A stretch of DNA of 64,000 bases from Bacteroidota bacterium (GCA_018266875.1 JAFDZR010000016.1:19111-83110); one strand, 5' to 3'; positions 28,860 through 37,888 are shown, numbered from the stretch's first letter. Made by a program: numbers and translations. The notes: generated from the sequence alone by a model not told the origin.

Positions 28860-31211
28860 ATGAAAACACTATTTCTTATAATGATCACCTTTCTGGCATT
28901 CTCACTTGCCGAATCACAGATCGTAACCATAGCGTCAATAAAAGTAAATAATTCAAGCGGTATACCGATAGATACAAGTTCATTCGTAACTGTTTCAGGA
29001 ATTGTAACAGTGGCTAATGAATTCGGAGGTCCTTCATACATTCAGGATGCAACTGCCGGAATCGGAGTATTTTATACTGAATTTTCCGGAGCGGTTACGA
29101 TCGGAGACAGCGTAATTGTAACTGCAAAGATCAGTCAGTTCAATGGTCTTACCGAACTTGTATATTCAACATTCGGCGGAACGCCTTCATATACAGTTGT
29201 TAGCAGCGGTCATCCTTTACCTCAGCCGTTGGTGATCACTCTGAATCAGTTCAATAATCAGACTTGGAACGGAACGGAAGAATATGAAGGACGGCTTTTG
29301 AGAATCAACGGACTTACAATAACCGGCTCAGGCGTTTTTCAGGCGAATACAAATTATAGCATAGCTGACGCAACAGGAACCGGACAGCTTAGAATAGACA
29401 ACAATACTAATCTTGTCGGAACGGTAATTCCGACCGGAACATTTGACTGTATAGGAGCAGGCGGACAGTTTGATACTTCCATTCCGTACAGTTCCGGATA
29501 TCAGCTTCTGCCGAGATTCGTAAGTGATGTCATTCAGGCGGGAGGTCCTATAATTCTAACAGTCCCGCAGGAATCAAACATTACTCCGACAAGTGTAACT
29601 CTTTCATGGACAACACAGTCAGCGGGAGACAGCAAAATTAAATATTTCAGATCTGATTCATTATATCAGCCGGTTGTTTTCACGGATTCCATGTTCAGTA
29701 TCGGACAGACAACAAACCATAGTTTTACATTAACCAATCTCATGCCAGGAAAGATCTATTATGCAGTCGCTTATTCAACCAACGGTTCCGGAACAAGCAT
29801 GAGCTCGGTAAAATATTTTTCAACCTCTTCAAATCCCGCTTCTACCGGAAGGTATGAGATTTATTTCAATAAGGAAGTTGATAATTCATTTGCTATGCCG
29901 AATAACAATGCAGTCGGAAACGTTGATTTCAAAGTAAGACTTGGTCAGAGAATCGATTCTGCAAATTATTCCATAGATTTTGCAATGTATTCCTTTAATG
30001 AAGTAACTCAGATCAAAGATAAACTCATTAATGCTCTTATAAGAGGAGTTAAGATAAGAATGGTTTATGACCACAGGGACGGGAATACACAGCAGCTTGT
30101 CCAGGATCTGATCAATTCCGGAATTCGGGTGTCCCAGAGACCTCAGAGCACAAACATTATGCATAACAAGTTTTTTATCTTTGATGCGCGCAATGATAAC
30201 TCATTCACTGATGACTGGCTCTGGACCGGATCAGCAAACATAACAAATGCTCAGTTCTACGACGATGCGCAGAATGTTATTTTCATTCAGGATCAGGCGC
30301 TCTGCTATACTTACACAAGAGAATTCGAGGAAATGTGGGGATCACACAACGAAATTAACAATCCGGCGCTGGCAAAGTTCGGAGCTGACAAGAGTGATAA
30401 CACTCCTCATTTATTCAATATTAACGGAAGAAAAGTTGAATGTTTTTTCTCGCCGTCAGATAACACTTCAGCAGTTGTAGAAAATATGATCGGTGACAAT
30501 ACAAACAAATCAATTTTCTTCTGCGCATTTGCTTTTACAAGATTTCAGATCGCAAATAAAATGAAAACACAGTTCAATCCTCCGTCAAAAATGGTAAGAG
30601 GAGTATTTGACGACGGCAACGGTACCGATCCTTCAAGCGTATATCCTGAAATGAAAGGGATTGGCGGTAACTTCCCCTGGAATCCGCCTGCTCCGGTATA
30701 TCTTGATAATCAGCCGGGATTGTTGCACAGCAAATATATACTCATTGATTGTGATCTGCCTTCAAGTGACCCTATTGTTGAAACAGGTTCATATAATTAT
30801 TCGACTGCAGCCACCACCGGAAACGACGAGAATATGCTGTTGATCCATGATTCCCTGATTGCAAATCAGTATCTGCAGGATTTTGCAAAGAGATATTCAC
30901 TTGCAGGCGGGACAATAAGCGTTGAACAGATCTCTACTGTAGTTCCGCAGAAATATATTTTAAGTCAGAATTATCCGAACCCATTCAACCCGAAAACCGT
31001 AATAGAATATTCAATTCCGGCTTCGGATTTTGTAACTTTAAGAATTTATGACATTCTCGGTCATCAGGTGAAAACACTTGTGAGCGAAAATCAGACTCCT
31101 GGAACCTACAAAGTAACGTTTGACGGAAGTAATTTACCGAGCGGAGTTTATTATTACAGACTTGAAACCAAAAATAATTTTGAGACAAAAAGTATGCTTC
31201 TAATCAAATAA
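28860..31211 (+). CDS. T9SS-secreted phospholipase D-like protein (OB-Fn3-PLDc2-CTD)
   Basis: 783 aa. Signal peptide 1-20 (AESQ). An OB-fold-like domain about 21-225 (VSGIVTVANEFGGPSYIQDA), a fibronectin III domain about 235-325, and two PLD halves: HNKFFIFD with the downstream TGSANIT, and HSKYILID with TGSYNYS. Both HxKx4D signatures are complete, so a catalytic dimer-like active site can form. The end is a complete type A sorting domain (YILSQNYPNPFNPKTVI to KSMLLIK). PLD-family enzymes cut phosphodiester bonds in phospholipids or nucleic acids; an extracellular nuclease or lipase are both possible. The gene follows the membrane protein after 30 bp. Confidence 0.9.
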   Translation: MKTLFLIMITFLAFSLAESQIVTIASIKVNNSSGIPIDTSSFVTVSGIVTVANEFGGPSYIQDATAGIGVFYTEFSGAVTIGDSVIVTAKISQFNGLTELVYSTFGGTPSYTVVSSGHPLPQPLVITLNQFNNQTWNGTEEYEGRLLRINGLTITGSGVFQANTNYSIADATGTGQLRIDNNTNLVGTVIPTGTFDCIGAGGQFDTSIPYSSGYQLLPRFVSDVIQAGGPIILTVPQESNITPTSVTLSWTTQSAGDSKIKYFRSDSLYQPVVFTDSMFSIGQTTNHSFTLTNLMPGKIYYAVAYSTNGSGTSMSSVKYFSTSSNPASTGRYEIYFNKEVDNSFAMPNNNAVGNVDFKVRLGQRIDSANYSIDFAMYSFNEVTQIKDKLINALIRGVKIRMVYDHRDGNTQQLVQDLINSGIRVSQRPQSTNIMHNKFFIFDARNDNSFTDDWLWTGSANITNAQFYDDAQNVIFIQDQALCYTYTREFEEMWGSHNEINNPALAKFGADKSDNTPHLFNINGRKVECFFSPSDNTSAVVENMIGDNTNKSIFFCAFAFTRFQIANKMKTQFNPPSKMVRGVFDDGNGTDPSSVYPEMKGIGGNFPWNPPAPVYLDNQPGLLHSKYILIDCDLPSSDPIVETGSYNYSTAATTGNDENMLLIHDSLIANQYLQDFAKRYSLAGGTISVEQISTVVPQKYILSQNYPNPFNPKTVIEYSIPASDFVTLRIYDILGHQVKTLVSENQTPGTYKVTFDGSNLPSGVYYYRLETKNNFETKSMLLIK

Positions 31212-31266
31212 GAATTCTGGAAACATTTTTAATTAAATATTTAATAAGGAGCAGATCCACATTATT

Positions 31267-31338
31267 ATGAACCTATTTAAATATGGTAATGTTGAATCAG
31301 TAAGCATTACACCTTTAAATAAACCGGCAAAATTATGA
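31267..31338 (+). CDS. Possible 23-residue leader peptide before the metallopeptidase gene
   Basis: ATG at 31267 opens 23 codons (MNLFKYGNVESVSITPLNKP then AKL) that stop at TGA 31336-31338, overlapping the ATG of the next gene at 31335. An AAGGAG stands 14 bases upstream of the start, rather far for an efficient ribosome site. The overlap would permit translational coupling. No known peptide is recognised, and it could be chance. Confidence 0.2.
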   Translation: MNLFKYGNVESVSITPLNKPAKL

Positions 31339-34300
31339 ATAATTTTAAAATAGTGAAAAATGTTCTGACGTTATTGATATTTCTGATATTCGTTTCATCA
31401 TCATTATATGCCCAGTCAAATGCTGTATTCGGACAAAACAAAGTCCAGTACAAGACATTTGACTGGAATTATATTCAGACAAAGCATTTCGATATTTATT
31501 TCAGTGATGGCGGATATAAACTTGCTGAATTTACCGCTCATACAATCGAAGAAGCGCTGAAAAATATGTCCGAGAATCTGGATTATAATATTTCAAACCG
31601 GATTCCGGTCATTGTTTATAATTCTCATATAGATTTTCAGCAGAATAATGTTATTGACGAATATCTTTCAGAAGGTATCGGAGGAGTTACGGAATTATTC
31701 AAGAACAGGATAAATATACCCTTTGAAGGCGATTATGAAAAATTCAGACATGTGATCCATCACGAACTACTTCACGCTTTCATGAATGACATGTTTTACG
31801 GCGGGTCCATTCAGAATATCATTTCAAAGAATATCACACTTTCATTCCCGCTCTGGTTCAGTGAAGGAATGGCTGAAGTTCAGAGTCATTACGGTCTTGA
31901 CAAGCAGACTGATATGTATATGCGCGATGCCACAATAAACAATAATGTTCCCCCGCTTGAATACATAGGAGGATACTTTTCATACAGAGGAGGACAGAGC
32001 TTCTTTGCTTTTCTTGCCGACACTTACGGGGAGGACAAACTCGGTGTTCTCATGAATAACATAAAAGCTTACGGAGATGTGGATAAGGGATTTCAAAAGA
32101 CTTATCAGATGTCACTTAATAAGCTTAATGAAAAATGGCAGTCATACCTTAAGAAAATGTACTGGACAGAGTTAAAGATTCGGGATGATGTTAAGGATTT
32201 TGCAAAACAACTGACTGATCATGAGAAGGACGGAGGTTATTATAACATTGCACCGGTAATTTCCCCGAAAGGCGATAAATTCGCTTTCATTTCCAATAAG
32301 GATGATCTTTTTGATGTTTACGTTGCCAGTACCAAGACAGGTAAAATCATTAAAAAAGTAATTGAAGGAAACAACTCCACTGACTTTGAGGAACTTCATA
32401 TCCTGACACCCGGACTTGCATGGTCTCCTGACGGAAGGAAGCTTGCTATAAGCGTCAAATCCGGCGGATCAGACATGATCTATGTCATTGATATTCAGAC
32501 AGAAGAAACAGTTGAATACCCTCATGATTTCGACGGAATATTTTACATAGGATGGTCACCAACCGGAAATAAAATTGCTTTCATCGGATCCAAAAAAGAA
32601 AAATCGGATCTGTATGTTTATGATATCAAAACAAAGAAACTCGAAGCTCTGACTGATGATATTTTTTCAGATGCGAATCCGACATGGTCACTCGACGGTA
32701 AGTCAATATTCTTCACTTCAGACAGAGGAAGTTTTACTGATCCGAAAAAGATTCCCGCAGATTTCAAAATGTGGGACTATGATTATTCAAGAAGTGATTA
32801 CTACAGGATTGACATTGATACAAAGGTAATAACAAGACTGAGTAATTCAAAATACGACAATGAAAGTTATGCGCAGATCAGCCCGGACGGTAATAAAATA
32901 CTTTACATCTCGGATAAAAGCGGGATCAGTAACATTTACATAAGGGAAAAGGATTCCACCGGAAAAGTGATTGACAGACCGATCACAAATTCTCTAAGCC
33001 CGATAGATCAGCTTAGTTTATCCAAAGACGGAAAAAAATTATTGTTTGTATCCCTGAACAAAGGCGGATTTGACATTTTTTCAATGGATAATCCGCTTGA
33101 TATAAAGCTTGATGTGAAGGAACTTGAGATGACTGATTACGCTAAGAAAATTGAGGAGTTTGATAATAAATTCGGCAGAAGAAAGGAATTCAGATTTATA
33201 GACAGCGCTGACTTTGCCGTTAAAACTAAGGATAAGGACTATGATTCACTCTATTATTCATCTTCGGATTCAATTAAAAGATCTGATGATTCGCTTTCAA
33301 ATATCACAGAAAATGATTCGCTGAATACAGAGAACGGGAAAATTTCTACTGCAGAAAATACTTCTGATACTCTTAAGAATCAAAATCTGAAGAAAATAAA
33401 TTCAGCCAAAGACAGTGTAAAATCATACGGTGATGATGTAAGTATCAGTTTTAATCCGCCTCAAAAGACTTCTTCAAGTTTAAGGGACACTTCTGCTGCT
33501 GATAATTCTAATTTCAGGATTCTGAACAATTTTAATCCGGACGGAACATATAAAATAAAGGATTATAAGATCAAATTTTCTCCCGATCTTGTATACGGAA
33601 ATGCAAACTACACAACGTTTTACGGATTGAGAGGAGTAGCGCAGATAGCACTCAGTGATATACTTGGAAATCACAGAATTTACATTCAGACTTCACTGAT
33701 CATCGACCTTAAAAACAGCGACTACGCTATTGCTTATTACTATCTTCCTAAGAGAATTGATTACGGATTTCAATTATTCCACACCGCAAGATTCCTGACT
33801 TACGGAAACGGCTTTAACGGTTTTCTGTACCGTTACAGAACAATCGGAGGAAATTTCTCGGCGTCTTTACCAATATCAAGATTCAAAAGGATTGAAGGAA
33901 ATTTAAGTGTGCAGAATATAACCAGGGAAAATCTTGATCTTGCAATTGAGCCGGTATCAAGAAAGACACTGTTACTTCCCTACCTGAGTCTGGTACACGA
34001 CAATACAACCTTTGGATATACCTCTCCGGTTTCGGGAACAAGATATAATATTACTGCCAGCGCATCTCCGAAGCTTGGACCTGAAGGAATCGGATTTGTA
34101 AGCGGCCTGCTTGATTTCAGACACTACATTAAATTAAGCGAAGATTATACTTTTGCAGCAAGACTTTCCGGCGGGGCAAGTTACGGTCCTAATCCTCAGA
34201 GATTCTTCATCGGCGGAACGGACAACTGGATAGACCCGACTTATGAAAATTATTACCTGCCGGTTTCCAATATTGAGGAATTTGCATTCTCATCTCCCGG

Positions 34301-34661
34301 GCTTCCGCTCAGAGGTTTCAATTATGACAGACTTTCAGGATCTAAGTATTCAATACTCAATCTTGAAATGAGATTTCCGCTTTTCAAGTATTTGATATTC
34401 GGAGCGCTTCCTCTTGGTTTTGCCAATATTGAAGGTGTTACCTTTATTGATGCAGGAACTGCCTGGTCTGATAACAGTTCGCTGAAATTGATTCACAATG
34501 TAAATGGACATACGGAAACAAATGATTTACTGCTGGGAACAGGATTCGGTACAAGGGCAAATCTGCTGGGATTTCCTTTTAAATTTGATGTTGCCTGGAA
34601 TTATAATTTAAATAAATTCTCAAGTCCGAAATATTACATTTCACTCGGATATGATTTCTGA
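31335..34661 (+). CDS. Secreted metallopeptidase-like/TolB-propeller/surface-antigen barrel protein
   Basis: 1,108 aa. Signal peptide 1-26 (LYAQ). The peptidase-MA-like domain (about 40-280) carries HHELLHAF (His143-Glu144, His147) and the third-ligand region WFSEGMAE (Glu177), the gluzincin pattern. Residues 290-610 contain TolB/PD40 repeats (SPKGDKFAFISN, SPDGRKLAISV, SLDGKSIFFTSD, SPDGNKILYISD). A Ser/Asp-rich linker follows (about 640-740), then an Omp85-type barrel with the marker LRGFNYDRLSG and a GYDF end. The barrel would sit in the outer membrane with the peptidase and propeller in the periplasm or outside. It is followed by a strong bidirectional terminator. Confidence 0.85.
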   Translation: MNNFKIVKNVLTLLIFLIFVSSSLYAQSNAVFGQNKVQYKTFDWNYIQTKHFDIYFSDGGYKLAEFTAHTIEEALKNMSENLDYNISNRIPVIVYNSHIDFQQNNVIDEYLSEGIGGVTELFKNRINIPFEGDYEKFRHVIHHELLHAFMNDMFYGGSIQNIISKNITLSFPLWFSEGMAEVQSHYGLDKQTDMYMRDATINNNVPPLEYIGGYFSYRGGQSFFAFLADTYGEDKLGVLMNNIKAYGDVDKGFQKTYQMSLNKLNEKWQSYLKKMYWTELKIRDDVKDFAKQLTDHEKDGGYYNIAPVISPKGDKFAFISNKDDLFDVYVASTKTGKIIKKVIEGNNSTDFEELHILTPGLAWSPDGRKLAISVKSGGSDMIYVIDIQTEETVEYPHDFDGIFYIGWSPTGNKIAFIGSKKEKSDLYVYDIKTKKLEALTDDIFSDANPTWSLDGKSIFFTSDRGSFTDPKKIPADFKMWDYDYSRSDYYRIDIDTKVITRLSNSKYDNESYAQISPDGNKILYISDKSGISNIYIREKDSTGKVIDRPITNSLSPIDQLSLSKDGKKLLFVSLNKGGFDIFSMDNPLDIKLDVKELEMTDYAKKIEEFDNKFGRRKEFRFIDSADFAVKTKDKDYDSLYYSSSDSIKRSDDSLSNITENDSLNTENGKISTAENTSDTLKNQNLKKINSAKDSVKSYGDDVSISFNPPQKTSSSLRDTSAADNSNFRILNNFNPDGTYKIKDYKIKFSPDLVYGNANYTTFYGLRGVAQIALSDILGNHRIYIQTSLIIDLKNSDYAIAYYYLPKRIDYGFQLFHTARFLTYGNGFNGFLYRYRTIGGNFSASLPISRFKRIEGNLSVQNITRENLDLAIEPVSRKTLLLPYLSLVHDNTTFGYTSPVSGTRYNITASASPKLGPEGIGFVSGLLDFRHYIKLSEDYTFAARLSGGASYGPNPQRFFIGGTDNWIDPTYENYYLPVSNIEEFAFSSPGLPLRGFNYDRLSGSKYSILNLEMRFPLFKYLIFGALPLGFANIEGVTFIDAGTAWSDNSSLKLIHNVNGHTETNDLLLGTGFGTRANLLGFPFKFDVAWNYNLNKFSSPKYYISLGYDF

Positions 34662-34684
34662 TAACTAAAATTATTCATTAAAAC

Positions 34685-34717
34685 AAAAAACCCGGTCAAT
34701 GACCGGGTTTTTTTTTT
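34685..34717. terminator. Bidirectional terminator between convergent genes
   Basis: The stem CCCGGTC (34691-34697), 3-nt loop and GACCGGG (34701-34707) are flanked by an A run on the left and ten T on the right. It can therefore end the plus-strand metallopeptidase gene and the minus-strand rplI transcript. Confidence 0.9.
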
Positions 34718-34735
34718 GACTTAATCTTTATAATG

Positions 34736-35296
34736 TTATTCCGGAGTTGCTTCGGATTCAGGTTTTTCGGCTGATTCTGTTTCGGTTTCAGATACAGTTT
34801 CAGAATCTGATTTCTCTTCGGTTTTAACTTCCTGTTTAACTTCTTCCTGGCTTTCGTTTACAACTTTTACTGTTATCTTTGCAACTACGGACTGCTGAAG
34901 TTTGATCTCCACTTCATGCTCTCCCAGTGCTCTGATAGGTTCTTTAAGAAGAATTTTTTTCCTCTCAACTGTTGTAAATCCTTTCTTTTCAAGAAGTTCG
35001 TGTATCATCTGCGCTGTTACAGAACCGAAGATCTTATCTTCTTCTCCTGTTTTCATTTTGAATTCGAAAGACTGGGATTTTAATACGCCTGCAAGCTCAT
35101 TTGCATCGGCAGTCAGCTTTTCAGTTTTTCTTTTTCTCTGTTTTTTAATTTCCTCGTGACTTATCAGATTTGATTTATTTGCCATTGTGGCAATACCGTT
35201 CGGAATAAGATAATTCCTTGCATAGCCGTTTTTAACATCTACAATCTGACCTTCATCTCCAAGAAGCTCATGGTCATGTTTTAAAATTACTTTCAT
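34736..35296 (-). CDS. rplI: Ribosomal protein bL9
   Basis: 186 aa. The N-terminal domain reads MKVILKHDHELLGDEGQIVDVKNGYARNYL in two halves and matches bL9 throughout; the linker helix and the C-terminal rRNA-binding domain (GSVTAQMIHELL, VEIKLQQSVVAKITVKV) follow. The family is usually about 150 residues; here a 35-residue Glu/Ser/Thr-rich acidic tail is added. It binds 23S rRNA near the L1 stalk. It is the last gene of the rpsF-ssb-rplI unit, 72 bp after ssb. Confidence 0.97.
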   Translation of the reverse strand: MKVILKHDHELLGDEGQIVDVKNGYARNYLIPNGIATMANKSNLISHEEIKKQRKRKTEKLTADANELAGVLKSQSFEFKMKTGEEDKIFGSVTAQMIHELLEKKGFTTVERKKILLKEPIRALGEHEVEIKLQQSVVAKITVKVVNESQEEVKQEVKTEEKSDSETVSETETESAEKPESEATPE

Positions 35297-35368
35297 TTTA
35301 TTATTGGTTTAAAAGATCAAGGGTGGAGAAGTATTTCCACCCTCATTTTATAAATTATTTTAAAAATT

Positions 35369-35827
35369 TTACTTGTCTTTTAAAAGATCTGAATCTTCGG
35401 GAGAAAGTAAAGAATCAAAAGAATCGTCTGTAAAGGAAGTAATATCATCTTCTTTTTCAGTATCTACATCGGGACCTGAACCTCTTTTGTTCAGGAACTG
35501 GATTCTTCTTGCCTTTATCTCAACGATAGTTCTGTTTGTTCCGTCTTCTGTTTTAAAAGTCCTGCTCTGAAGCTCACCGTCTACCAGAACAGCATTTCCT
35601 TTTTTCAGCCTGTCTTTACAGCTCTCAGCAAGTCTGTTCCATGCAACTATTCCTACATAACAGACATCTTCTTTCCATTCGTCATTCTTATCCTTAAATC
35701 TTCTGTTGCTTGCAATAGAGAAATTAACAACAGGCGTACCAGAATTAGTCTGCCTGAAGATAGGATCTTTTGTTAAGTTTCCAGCTATCACAACTGCATT
35801 TAATTCCGGCATCTTATAGTCAGCCAT
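35369..35827 (-). CDS. ssb: Single-stranded DNA-binding protein
   Basis: 152 aa. The OB-fold domain (residues 8-110) is typical: LNAVVIAGNLTKDPIF, VVNFSIASNRRFKD, FVxVWNRLAE-like VGIVAWNRLAES, and LVDGELQSRTFKTEDG. It coats single-stranded DNA during replication and repair. A Shine-Dalgarno-like GGAGG lies 9 bases before the ATG. The acidic tail ends SPEDSDLLKDK and lacks the canonical DxPF tip that recruits partner proteins. It is encoded between rpsF and rplI, a common ribosomal-operon position. Confidence 0.95.
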   Translation of the reverse strand: MADYKMPELNAVVIAGNLTKDPIFRQTNSGTPVVNFSIASNRRFKDKNDEWKEDVCYVGIVAWNRLAESCKDRLKKGNAVLVDGELQSRTFKTEDGTNRTIVEIKARRIQFLNKRGSGPDVDTEKEDDITSFTDDSFDSLLSPEDSDLLKDK

Positions 35828-35871
35828 AATTTTCCTCCGCTAATGGGTTAGTGTTTTTAAACTAAAATTAG

Positions 35872-36327
35872 TTAATTTTTTTCTAGAACTTTATCATTGG
35901 ATTTACCGGCTGTATTGCTTTCTTTTGCTTCTGCAGCTTCGGTTTCTGCTTTGAGTTCTTTGGCTTTGGTATCTTCAAATTTTGCCTGCATTATTGCCTT
36001 ATTCTTGAAATGTTCATCTTTTTCTTTTCTGGTTTTGGGAGAGACATAAATAGTCAGATATCTGAGAATACTGTCATCTAAAATATAAGCTCTCTCTATT
36101 TTCGTAATTAAACTGGAAGGTGAAAGGATTTCAAAGCAAACATAATATCCATTCTGTTTTTTTCTTATTTCATATGATAATCTTTTTCTGCCGATCCTTA
36201 CTGCATTTTGTAATTCTACTTCATTTTTTGAGAATAAAGATTCATATTTCTTGATAAGATCTTCTATTGCGGAATCATCCAGATTACCATCAAAGATGAC
36301 ATAGGATTCATAAAACTTTTTTGACAA
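35872..36327 (-). CDS. rpsF: Ribosomal protein bS6
   Basis: 151 aa. The bS6 fold is clear: FYESYVIFDGNLDDSAIEDL, RIGRKRLSYEIRKKQNGYYV, and RAYILDDSILRYLTIYV. A Lys/Glu/Ala-rich C-terminal extension of about 45 residues follows, longer than in Escherichia coli. bS6 binds the 16S rRNA central domain together with bS18. It is the first gene of the minus-strand unit with ssb (44 bp gap) and rplI. A Bacteroidota-type promoter lies 30 bp upstream. Confidence 0.96.
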   Translation of the reverse strand: MSKKFYESYVIFDGNLDDSAIEDLIKKYESLFSKNEVELQNAVRIGRKRLSYEIRKKQNGYYVCFEILSPSSLITKIERAYILDDSILRYLTIYVSPKTRKEKDEHFKNKAIMQAKFEDTKAKELKAETEAAEAKESNTAGKSNDKVLEKN

Positions 36328-36356
36328 AATTCGCTAAGTATTAATTTATAAAGCTA

Positions 36357-36387
36357 CAAATATATCACGATTAAAGCTAATAATCAA
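36357..36387 (-). promoter_or_regulatory. Bacteroidota-type promoter of the rpsF-ssb-rplI operon
   Basis: Read on the minus strand, TTG (TTGATT at 36387-36382) is followed by 20 bases and then TATATTTG (36364-36357), an exact fit to the Bacteroidota consensus TTG-N19-21-TAnnTTTG. Transcription would begin around 36350, giving a leader of about 20-25 nt before rpsF. Confidence 0.7.
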
Positions 36388-36442
36388 GATATTTAAAATA
36401 TCTTAAAGTGTGAATTTTCTTAACTCCGTTAATGGTTTTTGT

Positions 36443-36524
36443 GCGGAAGGCGGGACTTGAACCCGCATGCCTTGTGAGCGCCACCCCCTCAAGATGGTGC
36501 GTCTGCCAGTTTCGCCACTTCCGC
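36443..36524 (-). tRNA. tRNA-Leu (anticodon GAG)
   Basis: The minus strand folds as a class II tRNA: acceptor arms GCGGAAG/CTTCCGC, D-loop with AACTGGCAGACGC, anticodon stem CCATC/GGTGG around loop TTGAGGG (anticodon GAG), a variable arm of about 14 nt, and a T arm GCGGG-TTCAAGT-CCCGC. The 3' CCA is not encoded. GAG reads CUC and CUU leucine codons. Confidence 0.96.
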
Positions 36525-36626
36525 AGGGAAAAACAAAAATAAGTGATGTAACATTAACTTTAAATACTAATTTTTAGTTGATTTGAAAAATTTGCAATTA
36601 TCTTAATCATGATCTATACCTTCATA

Positions 36627-37196
36627 TCAGAATTTTTCCCTGAGTCTGGCTTTCGCCTTTTTTAAAATATCGTGCAGAACCAGCGAAAAAATTATTACTG
36701 CGATTATTGATGCTCCAGGATAGAACACTGCCAGAAAAGAAATCAGCGCAGAAAGCGTCAGTTCCAGCGCTGCGATTATCAGATTTCCATAACCCGATAT
36801 AAAGACGGAAGATACTGATCTCGCTTTTACAGTCAGAAACTGAAAATTCATCGCAATTCCCCCGCCGGCGATTACTGCTACAGACCATCTGATAAATGGA
36901 TTAAGATCATTTATTACCGAAAGCGATATGAGTATTCCCGCAAAGAGAATTAATGCGGTTGTTATTGTATCGAGCATATTATCAATCCAGGGATTAAAAT
37001 ATCCGGCAATCTCTGCAGCCGACAATACCGAAAATATTATCAGAGCCGGCATTGAAGAAATCCATACATAAGCTTCGTTTAGCTCAATCCAGCCCGAAGC
37101 ACCTGAAATGCTTAATATCAGAAACGGTATGAATATTCTGAATCCGCATGCCGCGCTCAGACCGATACCGGATAATATGCTGTACAGGATTTGCAT
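36627..37196 (-). CDS. DUF4126 family membrane protein
   Basis: 189 aa with five or six hydrophobic segments. The start MQILYSILSGIGLSAACGFRIFIPFL shows the family hallmark (GLSAACGFRIFIPFL), and an EIAGYFNPWIDNMLDTI stretch follows, also typical of DUF4126. The biochemical function of the family is unknown; it acts in the inner membrane. It is downstream of tRNA-Leu in the same orientation's neighbourhood but does not appear to be cotranscribed with rpsF. Confidence 0.85.
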   Translation of the reverse strand: MQILYSILSGIGLSAACGFRIFIPFLILSISGASGWIELNEAYVWISSMPALIIFSVLSAAEIAGYFNPWIDNMLDTITTALILFAGILISLSVINDLNPFIRWSVAVIAGGGIAMNFQFLTVKARSVSSVFISGYGNLIIAALELTLSALISFLAVFYPGASIIAVIIFSLVLHDILKKAKARLREKF

Positions 37197-37392
37197 TATA
37201 GTTCAGAAACTCCCTGAATAAGTTAAGTCAAACAATTTTTTTGAAGGATATAATATATGCAATATTAATAATTTCATTTAAAGTAACAGTTAATAAAATA
37301 ATATAAGATTTTTATCTCCGGTCCGGTATTTTGTTATGTATTGAATCCGTATTATTTTAATATTATTTTGCAAATCATTCGCTTTTAATATT

Positions 37393-37827
37393 TTGAAAAC
37401 CATAAAACATAATCTTTCTTTAAAGCTTGATTTTATCGGCTTTATTGCCTCTTCAGTATGCGCAGTGCATTGCTTTTTAATGCCATTTATTATTATTACG
37501 CTGACTTATTACGGAATGTCCTTTTTCAACAATCCGCTTTTTGAAATTACATTTATATCTATCAGTCTGATAATCGGTATATTTACTTTCAGACACGGTT
37601 ACCTTAATCACCATAAGAGTCTGGTCCCGGGAATAATTTTTATCACCGGTCTGATAATAATAATCGTCAGTCATTTTTTATATCATGAACATCATGAAGT
37701 CAATCATGATCTTGATAATCTGTTTTTATTTATTATTACACCACTTGGGGCAGTGCTTATTGCTGTAAGTCATGTGATAAACAGAAAACTTACGCGTGAA
37801 AAACATAAAGCCGCCTGCAAATGCTGA
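37393..37827 (+). CDS. MerC domain-containing membrane protein
   Basis: 144 aa from TTG. Four hydrophobic segments; the first contains DFIGFIASSVCAVHCFLMPF, the CxxHC metal-binding signature of MerC-family transporters. A His-rich loop (HEHHEVNHDLD) and a terminal CKC add potential metal ligands. MerC carries mercuric ion in resistance operons, but there is no merA or merR here; chromosomal homologues in Bacteroidota often stand alone and their substrate is unclear. The only start in frame before the first helix is TTG at 37393. A hairpin terminator follows. Confidence 0.85.
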   Translation: MKTIKHNLSLKLDFIGFIASSVCAVHCFLMPFIIITLTYYGMSFFNNPLFEITFISISLIIGIFTFRHGYLNHHKSLVPGIIFITGLIIIIVSHFLYHEHHEVNHDLDNLFLFIITPLGAVLIAVSHVINRKLTREKHKAACKC

Positions 37828-37852
37828 TTTGATTAAGATATTGGATTCAAAA

Positions 37853-37888
37853 AAAAATGGCTGAAAGTTTTATTTTTCAGCCATTCTT
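37853..37888. terminator. Bidirectional terminator between merC-like gene and aldehyde dehydrogenase gene
   Basis: The 10-bp stem AATGGCTGAA (37856-37865) pairs with TTCAGCCATT (37876-37885). An A run precedes it, giving a T run for the minus-strand transcript arriving from 37908. Confidence 0.8.
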
